18,471 bases of DNA from Prevotellaceae bacterium (GTDB lineage: Bacteria > Bacteroidota > Bacteroidia > Bacteroidales > UBA932): NCBI GenBank assembly GCA_031259805.1, contig JAIRKX010000033.1:1-18471 (forward strand), written 5' to 3'. The notes below the pieces were generated by a model. The model saw only the letters and a list, made by a program, of their open reading frames with translations. It ran no database searches and was not told the origin of the DNA. Both the position numbers and the translations under genes were made by a program. Of the stretch, positions 6,618-14,221 are shown piece by piece; positions within the stretch are counted from its first letter, which is position 1; each line of letters opens with the position of its first letter.

Positions 6618-7028
6618 ATGACTGCATCACAACATCCGACTGTCCCTGCTTCGCGCCCCTCGAACGCCGAAGTAATGCCGTATTTTGCAGTATCTAATTC
6701 TACCCCCACCCCCCAACTCAATGATAGTCATCTAATTACAGCGGGCTTAAACAGCTGCATCACATATTTATATCTGCGGGTCGCAGATGCAGACCTGCGG
6801 GTCACAGATTCAAATCCGCGGGTCGCAGATGCAAACCTGCGGGTCGCAGATGCAGACCTGCGAGTCGCAGATGCAGACCTGCGAGTCGCAGATGCAAACC
6901 TGCGGGTCGCAGATGCAGACCTGCGGGTCGCAGATGCAGACCTGCGGGTCGCAGATGCAAACCAGCGGGTCGCAGATGCAGACCTGCGGGTCATGTCGAA
7001 ATCATTTTTTCTTAATTATACATTTTAA
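6618..7028 (+). CDS. Heptapeptide-repeat protein of unknown function
   Basis: A 136-residue ORF has about 52 unique residues, then ten seven-residue repeats with consensus LRVADA(D/N), then a short tail (MSKSFFLNYTF). Position 7 alternates Asp and Asn, and two units are degenerate (LRVTDSN, QRVADAD). A matched promoter lies just upstream and the next gene starts 11 bases after its stop, which favours real transcription with that gene. There is no signal peptide or membrane segment. Caution: the repeat region is also open in another plus frame (MQTCGSQ repeats) and on the minus strand (RSASATR repeats), as expected of any stop-free 21-bp repeat, so coding is not proven. I recognise no family. 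Confidence 0.4.
   Translation: MTASQHPTVPASRPSNAEVMPYFAVSNSTPTPQLNDSHLITAGLNSCITYLYLRVADADLRVTDSNPRVADANLRVADADLRVADADLRVADANLRVADADLRVADADLRVADANQRVADADLRVMSKSFFLNYTF
6774..6992 (+). repeat. 21-bp minisatellite, about 10.4 copies
   Basis: Ten full units and a partial one follow the pattern CTGCGGGTCGCAGATGCAGA plus one base. Variation is mostly G/A transitions. Each unit contains short dyads (GGTC with GACC; CTGC with GCAG), so single strands could fold. The unit length is a multiple of three, so copy-number change would keep the reading frame. It is about two DNA helical turns. Confidence 0.9.
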
Positions 7029-7039
7029 AATTCAATGTT

Positions 7040-7708
7040 ATGAGCAAACCAACCAGTATCCCCAAAAAAGACGCCGACTTCAATGTCCGTCAAAACATGA
7101 TCGTCACTACGGCCAATACTAACCGCACCGCATGGAACCTCGACGCCGACTGGCTCGACGACGACGTGCTGCCTAAAAAAGCCGACTGGGAGGCGGCGTG
7201 GGCAGCCTACGAAAACCCGGAGACGCGCACCCACATTATCACCTACAACAAACAGAAGAAACGAGAGGCGTACGAGAAAGTACTGTGGAAGCTGGTGAAA
7301 AATCTGCAGAGCAACCCCCGCGTAACAGATGAAGATCTGCGGGCGATGGGGATCGTCGTCCCCTCGTCGACGCGCACCCCCGCGAAGGTGGCCGACGAAG
7401 CGCCCGACATGGACGTCGATACGTCGGTGATGGGCCGGATAGGTGTCCATTTCTTCGAGCGCGGTAGCGGCCACAAAAGGGGTAAACCCGCAGGACAGCA
7501 CTGCGTCGAAATCGCATGGATGCTCAGCGACGTCCCCCCGACGCGCTGGGACGAACTGACGCACTCCGCCGTCGACACCAATTCGCCCTATACCTTCGTC
7601 TTCGAACACGACCAGCGCGGTAAAACACTCTACTTCGCCCTCCGCTGGGAAAATACGCGCGGCGAAAAAGGCCCCTGGTCGGATATCTTGAGCGCTATCA
7701 TCCCGTAG
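7040..7708 (+). CDS. Bacteroidetes conserved hypothetical protein with a C-terminal beta domain
   Basis: This 222-residue cytoplasmic-looking protein has no signal peptide. The N-terminal half (about 1-105) is predicted to be mostly helical, with DADFNVRQNMIVTTANTNRT, AWAAYENPETRT and NPRVTDEDLRAMG. The C-terminal half ends with RGKTLYFALRWENTRGEKGP and looks like a fibronectin-III or similar beta sandwich. From memory this pattern matches a hypothetical family widespread in Bacteroidetes, with no assigned function. It follows the heptapeptide-repeat ORF by 11 bases and probably shares its promoter. Its segment RVTDEDLRAM resembles the repeat unit upstream in both protein and DNA (see findings). 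No terminator directly follows; the first candidates are at 8151 and 8216. Confidence 0.75.
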   Translation: MSKPTSIPKKDADFNVRQNMIVTTANTNRTAWNLDADWLDDDVLPKKADWEAAWAAYENPETRTHIITYNKQKKREAYEKVLWKLVKNLQSNPRVTDEDLRAMGIVVPSSTRTPAKVADEAPDMDVDTSVMGRIGVHFFERGSGHKRGKPAGQHCVEIAWMLSDVPPTRWDELTHSAVDTNSPYTFVFEHDQRGKTLYFALRWENTRGEKGPWSDILSAIIP

Positions 7709-7710
7709 TA

Positions 7711-7808
<98 letters not shown>

Positions 7809-7812
7809 ATTG

Positions 7813-7832
7813 CCGGCGGCTTCAGCCGACGG
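7813..7832. repeat. GC-rich hairpin next to the heptamer array
   Basis: CCGGCGGC-TTCA-GCCGACGG forms an eight-pair stem with one mismatch and a four-base loop. It differs by four positions from the perfect hairpin at 14385-14404. In both places it is preceded by ATTG and a heptamer array. Confidence 0.7.
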
Positions 7833-7844
7833 ATAAATGGATTG

Positions 7845-7979
7845 TCCACCCCCGCCTGCCGGCACCCCCGCCAGCGGGGGACAGCCATGCGGCGGCAGCC
7901 TTTATACAGGGCAGCCTTTATACCGGGCAACCTGCGAAGCTCTCCCCCGCTGGCGGGGGTGCCGACAGGCGGGGGTGGA
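7845..7979. mobile_element. 135-bp inverted-repeat element, MITE-like
   Basis: The arms 7845-7881 and 7943-7979 are each 37 bases and are reverse complements except at one position. Each arm contains CCCCCGC-CA-GCGGGGG, itself a hairpin. The 61-base centre holds two tandem 16-base copies starting GGCAGCCTTTATAC (7894-7909, 7910-7925). It has no ORF of note. It interrupts a heptamer array (7711-7808 and 7978-8065), which suggests insertion into or growth within the array. No transposase is nearby, so mobility would need a protein encoded elsewhere. A recombination hotspot or a RAYT-type REP element are alternatives. Confidence 0.55.
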
Positions 7980-8065
7980 GTTAACTAAGAACTAAGAGTT
8001 ATGAGTTGAGAACTAAGAGTTATGAGTTAAGAGTTAAGAACTAAGAACTAAGAGTTAAGAACTAA
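7978..8065 (+). repeat. AT-rich heptamer array, second block
   Basis: About 12 units of GAGTTAA, GAGTTAT, GAGTTGA and GAACTAA resume directly at the right end of the inverted-repeat element, with one short irregular unit near the start. The following 8066-8100 (AACTTTC twice, then AATTAACAATTAA) continues a looser 7-base rhythm. Confidence 0.85.
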
Positions 8066-8100
8066 CAATTCTCAACTTTCAACTTTCAATTAACAATTAA

Positions 8101-8205
8101 GGCGAGACAGTCTGCGTGGGCGACACTCCTGTGCCGATTACCGGCGTCATGCCCTCCGGCGGGGGCTTTTTAGTTGAAAAATCCCCTAACCCCGCAACGG
8201 AGTGA
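8101..8205 (+). pseudogene. Possible remnant of a Bacteroidetes surface-protein Ig-like repeat
   Basis: The frame reads GETVCVGDTPVPITGVMPSG and about 14 further residues to a TGA. The run VCVGDTPVPITG followed by PSGG is typical of Ig-like or SprB-type repeats in large secreted Bacteroidetes proteins. A stop codon precedes it directly and there is no start or signal peptide, so it would be a fragment left after deletion. Only 34 residues support this, so chance similarity is possible. Confidence 0.3.
8151..8171 (+). terminator. Candidate intrinsic terminator
   Basis: GCCCTC-CGGC-GGGGGC forms a six-pair stem (one G-T pair) followed by five T. It lies downstream of the 222-residue gene and may act with the stronger hairpin at 8216. 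It overlaps the possible gene remnant, so the fold may be incidental. Confidence 0.45.
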
Positions 8206-8215
8206 AGAGATAAAG

Positions 8216-8249
8216 CCGCCGCCCGCCGTTTTGCGGGCGGCGGTTTTTT
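8216..8249 (+). terminator. Strong intrinsic terminator
   Basis: CCGCCGCCCGC pairs perfectly with GCGGGCGGCGG across a six-base loop and is followed by six T. It would stop plus-strand transcription from the repeat/hypothetical gene unit and insulate pheT, which starts about 90 bases later. Confidence 0.85.
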
Positions 8250-8277
8250 ATGGAGAGCGTGGGGCACGCCTTACGCT

Positions 8278-8309
8278 CTTTCCCGTTTTCAAAAAAATAG
8301 CTACCTTTA
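8278..8309 (+). promoter_or_regulatory. Weak candidate promoter of pheT
   Basis: TACCTTTA at 8302-8309 differs from TAnnTTTG at the last base. CTTT at 8278-8281 lies 20 bases upstream. A dyad AGAGCGT/ACGCTCT (8254-8260, 8273-8279) sits just upstream of the -33 position. Confidence 0.4.
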
Positions 8310-8336
8310 TCCCTTCATTTTTAAAAATATCATACT

Positions 8337-10790
8337 ATGAAAATAGCGCATAATTGGCTTAAAGATTATGTGGCGTTGCGCGAGACGCCTGAACGTACGG
8401 CGGAAATCCTTACGGCTATCGGACTGGAAGTGGAGGCGATAGAAGAGCGCGAGGCCGTGAAGGGCGGTTTGCAGGGCGTGGTCGTAGGCGAGGTGCTGAC
8501 GTGTGCGCCGCATCCGGACGCCGATAAACTGCGTGTAACGACGGTAGATGTCGGGGCGGGTGAACCGCTGCAAATCGTATGCGGTGCGCCGAATGTGGCC
8601 GCAGGGCAGAAAGTGCCGGTCGCCACGGTCGGCGCCACCCTCTATTTTGCCAACGGCGATGAGGTGAAAATCAAAAAATCGAAGTTGCGTGGCGTAGAAT
8701 CGTGGGGGATGATTTGCGCCGAAGATGAGTTGGGACTGGGCGCGAGCCATGAGGGTATTATGACGCTCGATGCCGCTCTCGCGCCCGGCACGCCGTTGCG
8801 CGAAGCGCTGTCGCTGGAGAGCGATACGATTTTTGAAATCGGCCTGACGCCCAACCGCGTGGACGCGGCGTCGCATGTGGGCGTTGCGCGCGATCTGGCG
8901 GCGTATTTAAACCTCCCGCTACAGTCGCCGGTAAGGGACGTCGACGCCATGACGCTTCGCAAGGGGAGCGGCCGCGGTATCGCTATCACGGTGGTAAATA
9001 GCGACGCCTGCCCGCGCTATACGGGCGTAACTATTCGCGGCGTTACGGTCGCGCCGTCGCCGGAATGGTTGCAGAAGCGGCTGGCGGCTATCGACGTGCG
9101 GGCGATTAACAATGTGGTGGATATTACCAACTATGTCCTGCACGAAATCGGTCAGCCGCTTCATGCCTTCGATGCCGACAGGATTGCCGGCGGCGAGGTG
9201 ATAGTCAAAACCTGTCCCGAAGGCACGAAGTTCGTAACGCTCGACGGTATAGAACGGACGTTGAGCGCCCACGATTTGATGATTTGCAATGCCCGTGAGC
9301 CGATGTGTATCGGCGGCGTATTCGGCGGACCGGCGCATGGCATAACGGAGGCAACCACCAGCGTATTTCTCGAAAGCGCGTACTTCAATCCGGTGTGGAT
9401 TCGCAAAACCGCCCGCCGACACGGGCTGAGCACCGATGCGTCGTTTCGTTACGAACGCGGCGCCGACCCGCAGGTAACGCCGGCGGCGCTGCGTCGCGCA
9501 GCAGCGCTGATTCTGGAAATCGCCGGCGGCGACATCGTCGGCGACATCATCGACGTCTATCCCGCGCCTGTCGCGCCGGCGGTGGTGTCGTTGAGTTATG
9601 CCCGCATCCGGCGGCTGATTGGTAAAACCATCGACAGCGACACGATCATCGACATTCTGCGGCGGCTCGATTTTGATATTCGGGAAACGACCGCCGAAGG
9701 CCTGTCGGTGGCTGTGCCCACGTACCGTGTCGACGTAACGCGCGAGTGCGATGTGATCGAGGAAATCCTGCGCATCTACGGCTATAATAATATTGAAATC
9801 CCCACGCATACCACCCTGTCAATAGCGCCCGGCATGCATTCCGGCAAGGAAACAATGCAGCAGACGGCGTCGGATTATTTGGTCGGCAACGGTTTTTATG
9901 AAATGATGAACAACTCGCTCACCCGCGCGGAATATTACCGTCCGTTGCAGACTTTTCCCGAAAGCAAGATGGTGCGCATCCTCAACCCTTTGAGCAGCGA
10001 TTTGAATGTGCTGCGGCAAACGCTGCTTTTCGGCGGGCTGGAGTCGATTGCGCATAACATCAATCGCCGGCAGACCGATGTGAAACTGTTTGAATGGGGG
10101 CATTGCTACGCCTTCGACGCCGACGCCCATGCCCATGACACGACATTGGGCGCCTACGTCGAAACCTTGCAGTTAGCCCTCTTCGCCACCGGTTTCACGT
10201 CGGCGCTACACTGGCGCAGGCCGCAGGAACGGTCGGACTTTTTTTATCTGAAAGGATTCGTCGAGGGTATTTTGACTCGTTTCGGCATCGACGTCTTCCG
10301 TCTGGAAATGGCTGTCGCGCCGTCCGATCTGTTCGCCGAAGGCATTCGGTACAGTCAGAAAGGGCGCGTATGTGCGACGTTGGGCGTCGTGTCTTCCGCA
10401 CAGCGGGCGGTCTTCGACATCCGGCAGCCGGTATATGCGGCGGAGATTTCCGGCGACTGGCTACTGAAAGCCGTCCGAAGCACGCGGGTGAGGTATGCCG
10501 AGTTGCCTAAATTTCCCGAAGTGCGGCGCGATCTGGCGCTGGTCGTCGACGAAGCGGTAACGTATGCGCAATTGCGCGATATAGCGTTCAAAACAGAGCG
10601 GAACTTGCTGCAGCGCGTCAGCCTGTTCGATGTCTATCGTGGCGACAAACTGCCATCGGGCAAAAAACAGTATGCCCTGAGTTTTATCCTGCAGGATAAG
10701 GAAAAAACGCTCACCGACCAACACATTGAGCGAATTATGGATGCCCTGCTGAAAGCCTTTGAACAACATTTTGCCGCAACGTTGCGGTGA
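8337..10790 (+). CDS. pheT: Phenylalanine-tRNA ligase beta subunit
   Basis: This 817-residue protein has the full length of bacterial PheT. It starts MKIAHNWLKDYV and has the EMAP-like tRNA-binding domain at about 40-150 (HPDADKLRVTTVDVG, SWGMICAEDELGLG), the B3/B4 editing region at about 210-390 (NVVDITNYVLHEIGQPLHAF), the B5 domain at about 400-480, a catalytic-core-like segment (LRQTLLFGGLESIAHNINR), and the C-terminal ferredoxin-fold anticodon-binding domain (FPEVRRDLALVVDE to the end). With PheS it forms the cytoplasmic (alpha-beta)2 enzyme that charges tRNA-Phe and edits Tyr-tRNA. pheS is not adjacent, as is common in this phylum. It is transcribed alone and converges on the HAD gene, with 22 bases between stops. 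No frameshift is seen. Confidence 0.97.
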   Translation: MKIAHNWLKDYVALRETPERTAEILTAIGLEVEAIEEREAVKGGLQGVVVGEVLTCAPHPDADKLRVTTVDVGAGEPLQIVCGAPNVAAGQKVPVATVGATLYFANGDEVKIKKSKLRGVESWGMICAEDELGLGASHEGIMTLDAALAPGTPLREALSLESDTIFEIGLTPNRVDAASHVGVARDLAAYLNLPLQSPVRDVDAMTLRKGSGRGIAITVVNSDACPRYTGVTIRGVTVAPSPEWLQKRLAAIDVRAINNVVDITNYVLHEIGQPLHAFDADRIAGGEVIVKTCPEGTKFVTLDGIERTLSAHDLMICNAREPMCIGGVFGGPAHGITEATTSVFLESAYFNPVWIRKTARRHGLSTDASFRYERGADPQVTPAALRRAAALILEIAGGDIVGDIIDVYPAPVAPAVVSLSYARIRRLIGKTIDSDTIIDILRRLDFDIRETTAEGLSVAVPTYRVDVTRECDVIEEILRIYGYNNIEIPTHTTLSIAPGMHSGKETMQQTASDYLVGNGFYEMMNNSLTRAEYYRPLQTFPESKMVRILNPLSSDLNVLRQTLLFGGLESIAHNINRRQTDVKLFEWGHCYAFDADAHAHDTTLGAYVETLQLALFATGFTSALHWRRPQERSDFFYLKGFVEGILTRFGIDVFRLEMAVAPSDLFAEGIRYSQKGRVCATLGVVSSAQRAVFDIRQPVYAAEISGDWLLKAVRSTRVRYAELPKFPEVRRDLALVVDEAVTYAQLRDIAFKTERNLLQRVSLFDVYRGDKLPSGKKQYALSFILQDKEKTLTDQHIERIMDALLKAFEQHFAATLR
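10774..10787. other. 14-base perfect palindrome at the pheT stop
   Basis: CCGCAACGTTGCGG is a loopless dyad that ends just before the pheT TGA. It lies between converging genes but lacks a T tract, so terminator function is doubtful. Confidence 0.3.
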
Positions 10791-10812
10791 GGCATTGGTT
10801 AACGGTTAAGTT

Positions 10813-11511
10813 TTACAAAAACGCCGTCAATTCTTCTATTCGCTGGATTTCGTAGGTAGCTTGGCCATAGGATATTCGATTTTCAGGGTTGAAAAACACC
10901 TGGTCGATGCCGTAGCGTCGAGCGCCGTCGATGTCGTTGTACCAGTTGTCGCCAATCATGATGGTTTGCTGTTTAGTCGCGTTGAATGCCGTTACTGCGG
11001 CTTGAAAAATACGCGGATGCGGTTTGGCATAGCCTACTTCTTCGGAAATGAAAATCCGTTTAAAGAATTTCTCTAATCCGCATGTGGCGATTTTGGTGTG
11101 TTGCACTTCGGCAAAACCGTTGGTTACAATAGCCATTTCGTACTTCGTGTGCAAGTAGGCGAGCACCTCCGGCACATTCGGAAACAGGGCTGTTTTATGG
11201 GGCGATAACGCCGTGTAAGTATGGCCGAAATAGTCGGCTATCGTATGATCGTCGATGCCAAAATCCTGTAACGTCAAGTGAAAGCGAAGTGTCCGCAGTT
11301 GTTCCTTTGTTACTTGCCGCGCCTCGTATTCCATCCACAGGCGTTTGTTGTGACGTTCGTAGGTGTCGTAGAACAGGTCAAAATGAGGAATGCGTTCCGC
11401 TAAATGCAAGGAGATATAGATGTCATAAATAGCTCCCCGCGCATTGGTTTCAAAGTCCCACAGGGTGTAGTCGAGGTCGAACAGCAGCAGTTTATATCGG
11501 GCGTTATTCAC
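10813..11511 (-). CDS. HAD-superfamily hydrolase, YjjG/YfnB-like nucleotidase
   Basis: With the GTG start chosen, the protein has 232 residues, the family's usual length. HAD motifs are in order: motif I FDLDYTLWD (D12 nucleophile, D14 acid/base), motif II VTNG, motif III Lys in YAKPHP, and motif IV GDNWYNDIDGA. The alpha-helical C1 cap (about 20-90) is typical of the YjjG group, which dephosphorylates (often non-canonical) pyrimidine nucleoside monophosphates. Cytoplasmic. The ATG at 11601 would overlap the M64 gene by about 100 bases and add an unrelated Pro/Ser-rich leader. The GTG at 11511 overlaps the M64 stop by eight bases (GTGAATAA), which suggests coupled translation. It is the last gene of the permease-peptidase-HAD operon. 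Confidence 0.85.
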   Translation of the reverse strand: MNNARYKLLLFDLDYTLWDFETNARGAIYDIYISLHLAERIPHFDLFYDTYERHNKRLWMEYEARQVTKEQLRTLRFHLTLQDFGIDDHTIADYFGHTYTALSPHKTALFPNVPEVLAYLHTKYEMAIVTNGFAEVQHTKIATCGLEKFFKRIFISEEVGYAKPHPRIFQAAVTAFNATKQQTIMIGDNWYNDIDGARRYGIDQVFFNPENRISYGQATYEIQRIEELTAFL

Positions 11512-12871
11512 GGATAGATGAAGTGGATGAGGCGTCGGTAAAGGATTGGATGACTTGCTCGATAGCGCGTCGGCAAACGGGACAGAAAACCGGTGTGGCA
11601 TTGCTTTTCATCCGGCAATCGACCGCCGGGCGGAACAGGCCTTTAGCGGTGTATCCGCCGCCTTCAAATACGCCGACACGACCGGCATATTCGGCCGTCG
11701 CCGGTGTGGGTACGGGTGTCGTGGCGTGCAGCAAATCGTTCCACTTGCCGTCGAAATCGACTAATGTCGTCAGGTTCGGCTCCCACGGTTCGATGCGAAG
11801 GTTATAAAAATTCTCGTACGCAACTTCGGAGGTGTAATATTCGTCGCCCAGACCGGCAAATGTATGTCCCAGTTCATGTACAAACACATTTTGCGATTGC
11901 GGATGGTCGGACGTGCAGAGCGAATAGAAATTGTAAATGCCGCCGCCGCCGTATTGATCCGTATTGACCAGTACATAAAGGATGTCGTAGGGCGCGTCCC
12001 ATGCCAGTTCGCACAGTCGGGTATGGTCGGGAGCGGTCAGATAGCGGTCGATGCCGAATGTAAAGAATGTGGTGTTGGCCGCCGTATTTTTCCAGTTATT
12101 CCGATGCGGCATATCCGTTCCCGATTCGGCGGATACCGCTTCGACAGCCCAGATGTTGAAATCGTCGCGATGCGAAGCAAACGGTTCGACCGTGAAGAGG
12201 TAATCGGTCAGGCGGACGACATCGCGGCGGAATTTATCCATTTCATCTTGCCGATAGCCTTCGGCAATCACCGCTATATCTACCTTCACCGACGGCTCAC
12301 CCGAACGACGGACTGGTCTCACGGCATACCGGTGCGGCGCCACGCCCCGCCGAATCTGCTTATCGGAAGGATTGATGCGGGTCTCAAACAGCGATTGCCA
12401 GCCGCCGGTTTGCTTGTCGCGTTCCAGTACTTCAACCCGCACGTCGGCTTTCGGCATGGGCAGGGTCAATGAGAGGGTGTTGGCGCGTGCGAGCGTCTGC
12501 GCCTCCCGCGTAGTACGCCATTCGCTGAATAGCGTACAGAAACCGCGCGAGTAAATCAACTGCCCGTCGCCCGAAAACACCTTGACAAAATAGTCGCCAT
12601 AATGAAACCGGTCGATTAAATGCGTCTGCGAACCGCCCCACACCGGTTCTTCGTTCAGGCTTTCAAGGTAAGCGAATTGTCGGTCGGCATTACCGGCCAG
12701 CACCAGATTTATCCGCAGGCGGGATGCCTCAAAATAGTCGGCAAACGTCTGCGTCCAACCCGTCTGGCCGATACTTAATAAGAGAATGATATATCCGATT
12801 CTTGAGGCGTGAAGAATGGGCTGCCGGTTACGCAGATTTAGGCAGATGGCGAGACGTAATTTATAATTCAT
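11504..12871 (-). CDS. Secreted M64-family (IgA peptidase-like) metalloprotease
   Basis: The 455-residue protein has an N-terminal hydrophobic signal segment (about 25-40, IGYIILLLSIGQTGW). A beta-rich region at about 45-170 matches the M64 N-terminal domain. The peptidase domain follows with VDIAVIAEGY (197-206), the zinc-binding site HELGH at 332-336, and LGDEYY directly after it, typical of the Bacteroidetes M64 group. The C-terminus has a CRMK...CPVCRRAIEQ segment conserved in the family. The founder of the family cleaves IgA1, but most Bacteroidetes members have unknown substrates, so IgA cleavage should not be assumed. Likely periplasmic or cell-surface. It starts 16 bases after the permease stop. 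The start region (MNYK) is AT-rich and no better start is visible. Confidence 0.9.
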   Translation of the reverse strand: MNYKLRLAICLNLRNRQPILHASRIGYIILLLSIGQTGWTQTFADYFEASRLRINLVLAGNADRQFAYLESLNEEPVWGGSQTHLIDRFHYGDYFVKVFSGDGQLIYSRGFCTLFSEWRTTREAQTLARANTLSLTLPMPKADVRVEVLERDKQTGGWQSLFETRINPSDKQIRRGVAPHRYAVRPVRRSGEPSVKVDIAVIAEGYRQDEMDKFRRDVVRLTDYLFTVEPFASHRDDFNIWAVEAVSAESGTDMPHRNNWKNTAANTTFFTFGIDRYLTAPDHTRLCELAWDAPYDILYVLVNTDQYGGGGIYNFYSLCTSDHPQSQNVFVHELGHTFAGLGDEYYTSEVAYENFYNLRIEPWEPNLTTLVDFDGKWNDLLHATTPVPTPATAEYAGRVGVFEGGGYTAKGLFRPAVDCRMKSNATPVFCPVCRRAIEQVIQSFTDASSTSSIRE

Positions 12872-12887
12872 AATTTTCTATTAAACA

Positions 12888-13973
12888 TTACTTCGGCGCT
12901 ATCCTGTACAGCACAATCGCGATAATAGCATACAAACAATTCGGAACCCACAGCGCGATGACCGGCGGCAGGAGGTTGGCATGTACAAACATTTCGCTGA
13001 AGCGCAAAAACAGGATATAGGAAAAACTTAACGCCAGCCCGATACCGATTTTCAACCCGATGCCGCCGCGCACCTTTCGCGACGAGAGCGACACGCCAAT
13101 CAGCGTCAGGATAAAGACGGAGAACGGCACGGCAATACGGGTGTGTTTTTCAATCAGCGCGTATTTCATGCCCTTGTCGCCGCGCTGTTTCAGTTGGTCG
13201 ATATAGCTGTTCAGTTCATTATAATTCATCGATTCCGTAAAGTTGTTGCGGCGTTTCAGGTCGTCGGCATCGAAGTCAATTTGCAGTTCCATTTTATCGC
13301 CGCGTTCGATCACTTCGTCGTCGTCACGGAGCGTCCGTTTGTTGTATTGCGAGAGCGTCCACTGTTTTTTCGCTTCGTCCCATTTCGCGCTTTCGGCGGA
13401 GAGTTTTGACACTAACTGTTTCCCCGAAAACTCTTCCATTGTAAACTGGCGCGCCGTATTGTCCCACGTCGTAAATGACTCGATGTACAGAAAAACGCCG
13501 GGGCTTAACTGGTAATGCAAGTTCCGGTTGGCATTGTGAAAAGGCGTTCGGACATACTGCTCCTCAAAAGCCAGCCGCGTGGCATTAGCCGGCGGAATGA
13601 CAAATAAATTCAGCGCGATACTGATCACGCAAATACATAACGACGAAATAAAATACGGGAACATCAACCGCCGGAAGCTCATTCTGCCGGAAAGAATCGC
13701 GATAATTTCACTGTGGTTGGCCATTTGCGAAGTAAACAGAATGACCGTAATAAATACAAACAGCGAACTGAACAGGTTGACGATGTAGGGCACGAAATTC
13801 ATGTAATACGCAAAAATGATAGCCGTTAACGGCGCTTTCTTCTCTACAAAATCATCGACCTTTTCGCTCAGGTCGAAGATGATCACTACTACCGTAATCA
13901 GCAGCAGCGAGAGCACGTATGTGCCTATGAACTTCCGTATAATATACCGGTCAAGAATGAGTAGTTTACGCAT
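12888..13973 (-). CDS. LptF/LptG-family LPS transport permease
   Basis: The 361-residue inner-membrane protein has three N-terminal membrane segments, a periplasmic beta-jellyroll-like region at about 140-265 and three C-terminal segments. It starts MRKLLILDRYIIRKFIGTYV, which is typical of YjgP/YjgQ proteins. LptF and LptG form the transmembrane part of the LptB2FG transporter that extracts LPS for delivery to the outer membrane. Without the partner the two cannot be told apart here. The ATG at 13973 is used because a 38-residue upstream extension lacks family features and runs past the promoter. First gene of the operon with the M64 peptidase and HAD genes. The functional link between the three is not evident. 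Confidence 0.9.
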   Translation of the reverse strand: MRKLLILDRYIIRKFIGTYVLSLLLITVVVIIFDLSEKVDDFVEKKAPLTAIIFAYYMNFVPYIVNLFSSLFVFITVILFTSQMANHSEIIAILSGRMSFRRLMFPYFISSLCICVISIALNLFVIPPANATRLAFEEQYVRTPFHNANRNLHYQLSPGVFLYIESFTTWDNTARQFTMEEFSGKQLVSKLSAESAKWDEAKKQWTLSQYNKRTLRDDDEVIERGDKMELQIDFDADDLKRRNNFTESMNYNELNSYIDQLKQRGDKGMKYALIEKHTRIAVPFSVFILTLIGVSLSSRKVRGGIGLKIGIGLALSFSYILFLRFSEMFVHANLLPPVIALWVPNCLYAIIAIVLYRIAPK

Positions 13974-14018
13974 TGTTTGTTTTGTACGATGAAGGCCTCT
14001 CAATAACGAGGTGGGGAG

Positions 14019-14026
14019 CAAAGGTA
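14019..14026 (-). promoter_or_regulatory. -7 element of the lptF/G operon promoter
   Basis: On the minus strand TACCTTTG matches TAnnTTTG exactly, about 45 bases before the chosen ATG. No good TTTG is found at the -33 position. The element supports the shorter start of the permease. Confidence 0.55.
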
Positions 14027-14117
14027 CGAAAAATTGTTGAGGGGTTGAGTTGCTTATTTGTTGAGGGTGCATTTCAAATTGTCGCAAACCCGGCTTATCG
14101 TAGCCGTCTTCCTATGC

Positions 14118-14145
14118 GTTATGAGTTATGAGTTCCCCTGCGGGG
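14118..14145 (+). repeat. Short heptamer run with an abutting GC hairpin
   Basis: GTT-ATGAGTT-ATGAGTT (14118-14134) is directly followed by CCCC-TGC-GGGG (14135-14145). This repeats on a small scale the heptamer-plus-hairpin arrangement at 7711-7832 and 18125-18223. Confidence 0.6.
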
Positions 14146-14221
14146 CACAATATCAATAGAAAAAGAACGGCGTACGCGACACGCCGACAGGCATTTGCCC
14201 GGACACCGATTTCGGATCGCA

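Noticed and set aside
6774..6992. CRISPR-like array or alternative coding frames in the 21-bp repeat
   Set aside because: Units abut without spacers. The extra open frames (MQTCGSQ and minus-strand RSASATR repeats) follow from any stop-free 21-bp repeat, and only the LRVADAD frame starts at an ATG that follows a promoter closely.
8254..8279. Riboswitch or attenuator before pheT
   Set aside because: The dyad AGAGCGT/ACGCTCT lies upstream of the predicted -7 element, so it would not be in the leader RNA, and no T-box or leader-peptide pattern is seen.
8919..9809. Long minus-strand ORF (296 codons) opposite pheT
   Set aside because: It is antisense to a highly conserved pheT region, its product is Arg/His/Asp-rich without recognisable domains, and such shadows are usual in GC-rich genes.
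13974..14087. Longer N-terminus of the LptF/G permease
   Set aside because: The extension has no family features and contains the -7 promoter element on the same strand.
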